Positions 53,407-61,500 of a DNA stretch of 64,000 bases are shown piece after piece. Position 1 is the first letter of the stretch. Each line of letters begins with the position of its first letter. Source of the stretch: Acidimicrobiales bacterium (GTDB taxonomy: Bacteria > Actinomycetota > Acidimicrobiia > Acidimicrobiales > Acidimicrobilacustridaceae); the NCBI GenBank assembly GCA_030830565.1, contig JAURMR010000041.1:176051-240050 (forward strand). The letters are read 5' to 3'. The notes below the pieces were generated by a model. It was not told the origin of the DNA and ran no database searches. It was given only the letters and a program-made list of their open reading frames with translations. A program made the translations under genes and the position numbers.

Positions 53407-56253
53407 GTGGATCAACTGGTCATTCGTGGTGCCCGAGAGCACAACCTTCGCAACGTCTCAATCGAACTTCCCCGAGACCGGCTCATCGTTTTCACCGGCC
53501 TTTCTGGTTCCGGTAAATCCTCACTGGCCTTCGACACGATCTACGCCGAAGGTCAGCGCCGCTATGTCGAGTCGCTGTCGGCCTATGCCCGTCAGTTCCT
53601 CGGTCAGATGGATAAGCCCGATGTCGACTTCATCGAGGGCTTGTCTCCGGCGATTTCCATCGATCAGAAGTCGGCCTCCCGCAACCCCCGTTCCACCGTC
53701 GGAACCATCACCGAGGTCTACGACTACCTTCGCCTTCTCTATGCGCGGATCGGCGTTCCGCATTGCCCCGTCGACGGGTCGGTCATCAAGCGCCAGACCC
53801 CACAGCAGATCGTCGATCGAGTCCTTGAGCTTCCCGATGGCACCAAGTTCCAGGTGCTGGCTCCTGTTGTGCGCGGCCGTAAGGGCACCTACGACACGCT
53901 GCTTGCCGACTTGGCCTCGCAGGGCTTTGCCCGCGCCATCATCGACGGCGAACTGCACGAACTCACCGACAAGATCGAACTGGCTCGTTATGAGCAACAC
54001 ACCATCCAGATCGTGGTCGACCGCCTTGTGAAGAAGGCCGGCATTGATCGCCGCCTCACCGACTCGCTCGAAACTGCTCTGCGCATCGCTGAAGGTGTTG
54101 CCGAAGTGCAGATCGTGGGCGGGGGAGACGACTCCGGTCTCGACGATGAAATCCTCACGTTCTCGCAACACCTCGGTTGTCCGAGCTGCGGTCTGAGCTA
54201 CGAAGAACTCGCACCTCGAAACTTTTCGTTCAACTCGCCGTATGGCGCGTGTGAACACTGCGATGGTCTGGGCACGAAGTTCGAAGTTGATGCTGAACTC
54301 GTCATCCCGAACCCCGACCTGAGCGTGTCGGAAGGTGCACTTGCGCCGTGGGCCACCGCCCGCACGCAGTATTTCGGTCGGCTCCTCGAGTCGGTGTGCG
54401 ATGTCTACGAAATCGATCCCGATGTTCCGTTCGACAAGTTGCCAAAGAAGCAACAGAAGCTGCTGCTGCAGGGAACGGGCGCAACCGGTCGTGTGCAGGT
54501 TCGCTACAAGAACCGCTACGGCCGTCAGCGGTCCTACGACGCGAAGTTCGAAGGTCTTGTTCCGTGGTTGCAGCGCCGCCATTCCGATGCGGAAAGCGAT
54601 GCACAACGCGAGCAGATCGAGGGCTACATGCGCGAAGTGCCGTGTCCCGATTGCGAAGGTTCGCGTCTTGCTCCGTTCAGCCTTGGCGTAACAATCGATG
54701 GTCACTCCATCGCCGAGATCTGCGCCATGTCGATTGGCGATGCAGCCGCCGCGCTCAACGGATTGAAACTTTCTGAACGTGATCGCATGATCGCCGAGCG
54801 CGTGGTGAAGGAAATCAATGCACGTATGGGCTTCTTGCTCGATGTGGGTCTTGATTACCTCTCGCTCTCTCGTTCAGCAGCGACACTCGCCGGTGGCGAA
54901 GCGCAGCGCATCCGCCTTGCTTCGCAAATCGGCTCTGGTCTTGTCGGCGTGCTCTACGTGCTCGATGAACCGTCGATCGGACTCCATCAGCGAGACAACC
55001 GCCGTCTCATCGACACCCTCATTCGTTTGCGTGAATTGGGCAACACAGTGTTGGTCGTCGAACACGATGAAGACACCATCAAGGTCGCCGACTATGTCGT
55101 CGATATCGGTCCCGGTGCAGGCGAACACGGTGGCGACATCGTCTACGCCGGTCCAGTCAAGGGCCTACTGAAGTCAAAAGAATCGGTGACGGGTCAGTAC
55201 TTGTCCGGCCGTCGTTCAATTCCAGTTCCGGAAATGCGCCGATCTCCAGGCGCCGATCAACTCGTTGTGCGCGGTGCTCGCGAACACAACCTCAAGAACA
55301 TCGACGTTGAATTCCCACTTCATACCTTCATCGCGGTGACTGGTGTGTCGGGTTCAGGAAAGTCAACGCTCGTCAACGACATCCTCCATCGCGCGCTCAT
55401 GCAGAAGGTCTACGGGTCAAAGACTCCGCCAGGCCTGCACAAGAGCGTCGACGGCATGGAATTGGTCGACAAGGTCATCAACATCGATCAGTCGCCGATT
55501 GGCCGCACACCGCGTTCAAATCCTGCCACCTACATCGGCGTGTTCGATCACATCCGCAAACTCTTCGCCCAAACGCACGAAGCGAAGGTGCGCGGGTATC
55601 TGCCCGGTCGGTTCTCGTTCAACGTGGCCGGCGGCCGCTGCGAAGCGTGCTCGGGTGACGGAACCATCAAGATCGAGATGCATTTCCTTCCCGATGTGTA
55701 TGTGCCGTGCGAAGTGTGCAAGGGCGCTCGCTACAACCGCGACACGCTCGACATCACCTTCAAAGATCACAACATTTCCGACATCCTCAGTATGAGTTGC
55801 GAGGAAGGCGTCGAATTCTTCGCCAACCAGCCGGCAATTGCCCGTCATTTGCAGACGTTGGTCGATGTCGGTCTTGGCTATGTGCGTCTCGGCCAGCCGG
55901 CCACAACGCTTTCCGGTGGTGAGGCGCAACGCGTCAAGCTGGCCAGCGAACTCTCGAAGCGTTCAACGGGTCGAACCGTGTACATCCTCGATGAGCCGAC
56001 CACGGGCCTTCACTTCGAAGACATCCGCAAACTTCTCACGGTGCTTTCCCGTCTTGTTGATCAGGGCAACACCGTGCTGGTGATCGAACACAACCTCGAC
56101 GTCATCAAGACTGCCGACTGGTTGATTGATCTTGGTCCCGAGGGCGGCAGCGGCGGTGGCTCGGTGCTCGTCGAAGGCACACCCGAGAAGGTGGCTGCGA
56201 CAAAGAAGAGCTACACGGGTCAGTTCCTGCGGCCACTCTTAGGTATGGACTGA
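53407..56253 (+). CDS. uvrA: Excinuclease ABC subunit A
   Basis: Damage-recognition ATPase of nucleotide excision repair. 948 residues with two ABC modules: Walker [17 protein letters not shown] and [15 protein letters not shown]; signatures [14 protein letters not shown] and [15 protein letters not shown]; Walker [15 protein letters not shown] and [14 protein letters not shown]. Zinc fingers CPSCGLSY...[15 protein letters not shown] and CEACSGDG...[12 protein letters not shown] start; [20 protein letters not shown] opening. Confidence 0.98.
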   Translation: MDQLVIRGAREHNLRNVSIELPRDRLIVFTGLSGSGKSSLAFDTIYAEGQRRYVESLSAYARQFLGQMDKPDVDFIEGLSPAISIDQKSASRNPRSTVGTITEVYDYLRLLYARIGVPHCPVDGSVIKRQTPQQIVDRVLELPDGTKFQVLAPVVRGRKGTYDTLLADLASQGFARAIIDGELHELTDKIELARYEQHTIQIVVDRLVKKAGIDRRLTDSLETALRIAEGVAEVQIVGGGDDSGLDDEILTFSQHLGCPSCGLSYEELAPRNFSFNSPYGACEHCDGLGTKFEVDAELVIPNPDLSVSEGALAPWATARTQYFGRLLESVCDVYEIDPDVPFDKLPKKQQKLLLQGTGATGRVQVRYKNRYGRQRSYDAKFEGLVPWLQRRHSDAESDAQREQIEGYMREVPCPDCEGSRLAPFSLGVTIDGHSIAEICAMSIGDAAAALNGLKLSERDRMIAERVVKEINARMGFLLDVGLDYLSLSRSAATLAGGEAQRIRLASQIGSGLVGVLYVLDEPSIGLHQRDNRRLIDTLIRLRELGNTVLVVEHDEDTIKVADYVVDIGPGAGEHGGDIVYAGPVKGLLKSKESVTGQYLSGRRSIPVPEMRRSPGADQLVVRGAREHNLKNIDVEFPLHTFIAVTGVSGSGKSTLVNDILHRALMQKVYGSKTPPGLHKSVDGMELVDKVINIDQSPIGRTPRSNPATYIGVFDHIRKLFAQTHEAKVRGYLPGRFSFNVAGGRCEACSGDGTIKIEMHFLPDVYVPCEVCKGARYNRDTLDITFKDHNISDILSMSCEEGVEFFANQPAIARHLQTLVDVGLGYVRLGQPATTLSGGEAQRVKLASELSKRSTGRTVYILDEPTTGLHFEDIRKLLTVLSRLVDQGNTVLVIEHNLDVIKTADWLIDLGPEGGSGGGSVLVEGTPEKVAATKKSYTGQFLRPLLGMD

Positions 56254-56280
56254 CGAACAACTCGCCGAGCAACAGTTTGC

Positions 56281-57402
56281 TCAGGTGATTTGCAGCATGC
56301 GGTCGAGCGCGACCTTGGCCCACTCGGTGGTGTCGGGGTCAACCGTGATGCGATTGACGACCTTGCCGTTCACGAGATTCTCGAGCACCCAGCAAAGATG
56401 CGGTGCATCGATGCGGAACATTGTCGAGCACGGGCACACCAGCGGATCAAGCGACACCACTGTCTTATCGGGAGTCTCGTTGTTCAGCCGGTTCGTGAGA
56501 TGGATCTCGGTACCAACACCAATAACCGCGCCAACCGGTGCGTTCTCAATGGCGCGAATGATGTAGTCGGTCGAGCCAACCTGATCGGCCAGTTCGCACA
56601 CATCGTGCGCACATTCGGGATGCACAACCACGATGCCATCGGGGTTTGCCTCGCGAAACGCCGCGATGTGCTCGGGGCGGAAGCGCTGATGCACCGAGCA
56701 ATGGCCCTTCCATAGAAGGAACGTCGAGTCCTTGACGTCGGCCTCAGTGAGCCCGCCGTGTTCGCGTCGGGGATCCCACACGCGCATTTGCTCGGGGGAG
56801 AACCCGAGGTCGATCGCGGTGTTGCGGCCGAGGTGCTGATCGGGGAAGAACAGCACCTGCTCGCCACCGGCTCCGTCCTCGGAGCGATCGCCGATCGAAA
56901 GCGCCCATTCAAGAACGGCGCGGGCATTTGAAGAGGTGCACACCGCTCCACCGTGTTCACCCACGAACGCCTTCAGCGCTGCTGAAGAGTTCATGTAGGT
57001 GATGGGGATGACCTTCGAGATGTCGGTCGTGACGGCAAGTGCTTCCCATGCTTCGGTGACTTCTTCGAGATCGGCCATATCGGCCATCGAGCATCCGGCA
57101 TTGAGATCGGGGAGGATCACCGCTTGGTGGTCGCCGGTGAGGATGTCGGCCGACTCGGCCATGAAATGCACACCGCAGAACACGATGTACTCGGCCTGCG
57201 GTTGTTCCTGTGCGAGAACCGAGAGTCGGAACGAGTCACCACGTGCATCGGCCCATTCCATGACCTCATCGCGCTGATAGTGGTGACCGAGGATGAAGAG
57301 GCGGTCGCCAAGGGTGGCCTTGGCCGCGGCGATGCGTTCGGCGAGTTCACCGGGTGTGGCGTCTGTGTAGCGCTCACCGAGCGGTAGTTGGAGGCGAAGC
57401 AT
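56281..57402 (-). CDS. nadA: Quinolinate synthase
   Basis: [4Fe-4S] enzyme condensing iminoaspartate with dihydroxyacetone phosphate in NAD synthesis. 373 residues. Cluster Cys in PDLNAGCSMADM, HPECAHDV and PLVCPCSTM; LFILGHHYQRDEVMEWAD and the MAESADIL motif fit. An open frame reaches 57708, but MLRLQLPLGERY at 57402 is the plausible start, with AGGGAG 11 nt upstream. nadB and nadC are not adjacent. Confidence 0.95.
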   Translation of the reverse strand: MLRLQLPLGERYTDATPGELAERIAAAKATLGDRLFILGHHYQRDEVMEWADARGDSFRLSVLAQEQPQAEYIVFCGVHFMAESADILTGDHQAVILPDLNAGCSMADMADLEEVTEAWEALAVTTDISKVIPITYMNSSAALKAFVGEHGGAVCTSSNARAVLEWALSIGDRSEDGAGGEQVLFFPDQHLGRNTAIDLGFSPEQMRVWDPRREHGGLTEADVKDSTFLLWKGHCSVHQRFRPEHIAAFREANPDGIVVVHPECAHDVCELADQVGSTDYIIRAIENAPVGAVIGVGTEIHLTNRLNNETPDKTVVSLDPLVCPCSTMFRIDAPHLCWVLENLVNGKVVNRITVDPDTTEWAKVALDRMLQIT

Positions 57403-57537
57403 GTTGTGGTGCACTCCCTGGAAGGGCCGGGGAGATCCGATGAGTGGCCGGTGGGGGCAGCCTGGTCGCCACGCCACGGGGTTGTCGGCCTCGGGTCTCG
57501 TTATGTCGCCGGATACCAGGCCGGCTCCGACAGCATA
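57403..57537 (-). promoter_or_regulatory. nadA promoter and possibly structured leader
   Basis: Minus-strand TATGCT (57532-57537) is a candidate -10 box, giving a leader of about 120 nt. In it GCCTGGT (complement of 57515-57521) can pair with ACCAGGC (complement of 57460-57466), enclosing about 48 nt. It does not match a riboswitch I recognise. Confidence 0.25.
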
Positions 57538-57588
57538 GGGGTACGAAGGCCGAATGGCGCGGGATCCGCGATTCCGGCGTTTGATGCA

Positions 57589-57615
57589 TTGACGGAGGGG
57601 GGGTGTGTTTAGCCT
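57589..57615 (+). promoter_or_regulatory. Possible promoter for the 57679 gene
   Basis: TTGACG (57589-57594) and TAGCCT (57610-57615) with a 15-nt spacer, one of the few places with both a -35-like and a -10-like element. It would give a leader of about 55 nt ending in the GGCGGAG ribosome-binding site. Confidence 0.35.
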
Positions 57616-57678
57616 TCCAACAGGTTCTCGGCGGCGGACGTCGAGGCGATGCCGCAAAGACATGTGAAAGGCGGAGTA

Positions 57679-58260
57679 ATGAACATTTCCGAAGTCGAGG
57701 CTGTTCAAGCGTCGAACCAGAACGCTGACATTGATTCTTGCGAATCGACGACCGGTGTGATTCGAGGGGTCAAGGTCGTCGGCCTGATCGTTGCCTTCCT
57801 TGCGATTGCCGGGCTTGCTGTAATGAAGACGTCTTCTGCCGGTGCAGCTGACGGTTCGGGGCCAGCAGGTTCCGCTGCGCCATCAGCGGATGTTCTCCGT
57901 GCTGCGCAGGCAGAACTTGAAGCCAACGTCGCTTCGGGCTGGGTTCCGATGGACGAAAAGCATCCATACGCAGGCGAGCCCGTGCAGGGCTGGGTTCCCA
58001 TTGGCTCGGACGCGTCATCACTGCTGCCGGCGTATCAAAAGGTTGAGGGACGACTCCCGGTATTCGCCCAGAAGGGTGGCGGCCAGGTGCTTGGTTATCT
58101 CTACCAGTACATCGGATTTGTTCCAGTTGATCTCGCCGATGGTGGGACGTTCGATGCTCACGCAGTGCGATCACAGCGCGTCGGATGTGACCCGATCCTG
58201 CCCGACGGCTCGATCGATGCGAAGTGCAACTCGCTTTTCATGGAGTCGATGGGTAGCTGA
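57679..58260 (+). CDS. Secreted or membrane-anchored protein, unknown function
   Basis: 193 residues. About 30 polar N-terminal residues, then a membrane segment (VKVVGLIVAFLAIAGLAVM, about residues 31-50), a Gly/Ala/Ser linker, and an extracellular part with two GWVP elements (GWVPMDEKHPY, GWVPIGSDASS) and LGYLYQYIGFVPVDLAD. Two Cys near the end (VGCDPIL, AKCNSLF) could form a disulfide. Not recognised. ATG 57679 has GGCGGAG 3-5 nt upstream. A GC-rich hairpin follows. Its neighbour is the giant RHS protein, but a functional link is not shown. Confidence 0.75.
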   Translation: MNISEVEAVQASNQNADIDSCESTTGVIRGVKVVGLIVAFLAIAGLAVMKTSSAGAADGSGPAGSAAPSADVLRAAQAELEANVASGWVPMDEKHPYAGEPVQGWVPIGSDASSLLPAYQKVEGRLPVFAQKGGGQVLGYLYQYIGFVPVDLADGGTFDAHAVRSQRVGCDPILPDGSIDAKCNSLFMESMGS

Positions 58261-58283
58261 ACTTTTGATTCTGAGTTCTAGCG

Positions 58284-58313
58284 ATGTGGCCCGGGATTGG
58301 TTCCGGGCCACAT
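58284..58313 (+). terminator. Hairpin after the 57679 gene
   Basis: ATGTGGCCCGG (58284-58294) pairs with CCGGGCCACAT (58303-58313), loop of 8 nt, 11-bp perfect stem. Only a weak T content follows. Likely terminator; the region from here to 58511 holds nothing else clear. Confidence 0.6.
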
Positions 58314-58457
58314 TCGCGTCTCGCATCCGGTCCTCTCGGCCGTACGATCCTCGGAATGGTGCAGCGACCGCCGGCCGGCACGATTCCTGACGAGCCCGGC
58401 TCGTTTGGCTGGCTGAACCTGGGTTCGAATTCCGTTGACTGGTCACGGTGAGCCGCT

Positions 58458-58463
58458 TATGGT
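58458..58463 (+). promoter_or_regulatory. Possible -10 box TATGGT for the RHS gene
   Basis: TATGGT lies about 48 nt before the chosen GTG 58512. With GGAGG at 58499-58503, 8 nt before the start, this makes a conventional leadered gene. Confidence 0.3.
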
Positions 58464-58511
58464 GACGCATGTCACTCAGTGGGAGGTGACTTTGGGGCGG
58501 AGGTTGTGGTT

Positions 58512-61500
58512 GTGGGGCGGAAGTTACAGCGTGGCGCGGTTTGTGTTTTGACGTTGGCGGTTTTGGTGGTGGGTTTGCCGTTGGTGTTGGTGGATGGGGG
58601 TGTGTCGTCAGCTGGTGCGGCGGGGGTTGGGGGTTCTGGCTGGGTGGATCCGGGTTTACCGGTTTCGGAGGTTCCGGAGCCGGTTGGGGCGGGTCCGTTG
58701 GTGGACGGGTATGTGTCGCCTTCGGCGTCGTTTCCTGATCCGTCGGTTGGAATTGTGCACGACTCTTCTCGTGTCCGTGAGATTGTCGAAGCGCGGACGG
58801 CGTCATCGGAGCGTTGGTTAAACGTTGATGGGTCGTTCACTGAAGTGGTGCATTCGGAGCCGGTGTTTTATCGGCCGGCGGGTTCGTCGGTGTTCGTTCC
58901 GATCGATGGACGGGTTGTTGCCGATTCTGTATGGCCCGGTTGGTTTCGTAATGCCGGCAATTCGTGGTCGGTGTGGTTTGGGCCTTTAGTGTCGTCGGGT
59001 AGTGGTGCTTCCGGTGGAGTGGTGATAGAGGCAAATGGTGTGGTGGTGGCTTCGGCGCCGGTGTCGTCAATGTCTGGACGTATTGATCCGGTGGTCGATG
59101 GTGAGGCGGGTGTGGTGACTTATCGCAACGTGTGGCCCAATGTGGATGTTCGCTACTCGGTGCGATCTTTTGGCGTCAAAGAAGACCTTGTCGTGACTGG
59201 TCCGATTTCGCAGTCTTCGTTTCCGTTCTCGGTGTCTGGCTCGGGGCTATCGGGGTCGAGCAGTGATGGGGGCGTGAGCGTGGTTGGTTCGGGTGACGTG
59301 TCGATCGCGGCGCCATCAGTATCGGATCGTGATGGTGCTGATGTGACTGTTGAGGCACGTCCGGAGTTGGTCGTGGAGGGGCCGATCGGGTCGGTGCAGT
59401 CGTTGCGACTTGTCGTGGATCGAGCGTGGTTGCTCTCACAGCAGTCCGCAGCGTTTCCTCTTGTAATCGACCCAACATTGCTGATCGGCGCGTCGTCGTG
59501 GGCGTCGTATGGGTCAACGCCAGGATATTTTTGTGACACGTCATGTGGTCATCGCGTGGGCAATGCAATGGCCGGTGGTGACATGGTGTGGCGATCGTTG
59601 GCGTACTTTCCATACGAGTCAGTGTTTGTTTACGGAAAGAAAGTTGTTTCGGCAACGTTGAACTTGAGTCGAAATACTGCAGTCGCGGGCACCCCGAACG
59701 GGTACAACTTTCGAGCGTGTTGGGCCAGTGCTTGGTCATTCGACGGGGCTGTCGGCAACGGTTGTTTCGATCCAGTCACTCTGGGCGATTCAGCCACAGT
59801 CGACGTGACACAGCTCTACCAAAGCTGGGTCGATTCGCAGACCGGTGGCGGGACACTGGGTTTCATCGGTCAGGAACAATCGGGTCTGTACTCGCTAAAA
59901 GAGCTTTCAGCCTATGTAGCGATTGTCTGGAATTCGCCACCGCCGAGCCCGGCGAACGATGCAACAACCGTCCCGGCTGATCAGTCAGTCTTTTCATCGC
60001 TCTCGCCCACGTTGTCAATAAACCCGGTCACTGATCTTGATGGTGACGCTTTGTTGTACGGATTTACCGTTGCGACTGCGGATGATGGATATTCCGGCGG
60101 AATTGTGGCGTCAGGTCCGTTGCAGCCGGCGTCGCCGGTGTCATGGACAGTGACGACCGGGGCGTTGCGTGATGGTCAGACCTACTACTGGCGGGCGTGG
60201 GTGTGGGACTTGAAGAACATCACGTGGTCGTCGGTGAGGTCGTTCACGGTAAATCTTCGGCTGGGAACTGGTGGGCCATCGCCAATGGATAAAGTCGGGC
60301 CTGTTTCAGTGAACCTCGCGACGGGCAATGCAACTTTTGCCTTTTCAACGCAGTCGGTGTCAACGGTGGGCGGTTCTCTATCGGCATCATTGACGTACAA
60401 CTCGTTGCAGCCAGCGAACAGTGGTCTGCGTGGCACGTACTTCAACGACAACAACGTGAACCGGGTGTTCGACGATGACGTGTCACTGACGCGAGATGAC
60501 GCGCAGGTCAACTTCGATTGGAAGACCAACTCGCCAGCCCCACAAATCGGTGCCGACAACTTCTTAGTGAAGTGGGACGGCTACATAAATCTCGGCACTG
60601 GAACATTCAACCTCGGCGTCAGGTCTGATGACGGAGTGCGCGTAGTCATCGATGGTTCGAACACGTTGATCGACGATTGGCACGACCACGGCGTCGCTGC
60701 GACGCCGACATGGTCGGTGCCGGTCACATTCAATGGAACTGCGAAACGCATCCACATTGAGTATTACGAATCGAATGCCACCTCGATTGTTCAACTGTGG
60801 TCCAAGGCCACAACGCAACCACCAACCGGAGGTTCGATCGTTCCGGCTTCAGCGTTCACGACTGATGCCGCCGCAGTTCCAGCAGGCTGGACGTTCAGCT
60901 CGGGTGGCACGACATACGTTTCGGCCCAGATCGGCGAACAGAGCGTCGTGCTGCGAGGGTCGGACGGGACATCATGGGAATATGGAAAAGGAACCGGTTC
61001 GGTGCCTGGGTGGGTCACACCGGAAGGTCGCGATGACTTAATGGTCACAAACCCGGACGGCACCATTTCGGTGATCGGGTCGGGAGGACTCACATACCTC
61101 TTCACAAGTGCCGGGCAGTTGAAGTCAATCACCACGTCTCGTGATGACCGTCGACCAGTCTCTGAACAACGCAAGTTCGCCCCATTGAACGCTGCGACCG
61201 ATCCGGTGAGGCTTACCGAACTGATCGATCCAGTCTCTGGGGTGAAAATCATGTTCAACTATTTCGGCGGCTCCGGTGCGTCTTGCCCAACGAGTATCGG
61301 CACACCAACCGGGATGCTTTGTCGCATCGGATTCCCCGACGGGTCAACCACCGACTTCGGTTTTGACAGCGCCGGTCGACTGGTGAAACTCGTGAACCCG
61401 GGTAACGCGATCACGACGTTCGCGTATAACGCAGCCGGCCGTATCATCACCGTCGTCGACCCTTTAGCCAACGACGCTATTGCTGCAGGGCTTCGAACCA

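Noticed and set aside
58421..58435. A stretch resembling a tRNA T-loop (GGTTCGAATTCC) upstream of the RHS gene, which could suggest a tRNA or attachment-site remnant
   Set aside because: The flanking bases do not form a 5-bp T stem, and no acceptor or anticodon stem can be placed around it. Probably chance.
58479..58511. GTG 58479 or GTG 58506 as the start of the RHS protein
   Set aside because: 58479 has no ribosome-binding site, and 58506 is only 2 nt from GGAGG. GTG 58512 has ideal spacing and gives a normal signal peptide.
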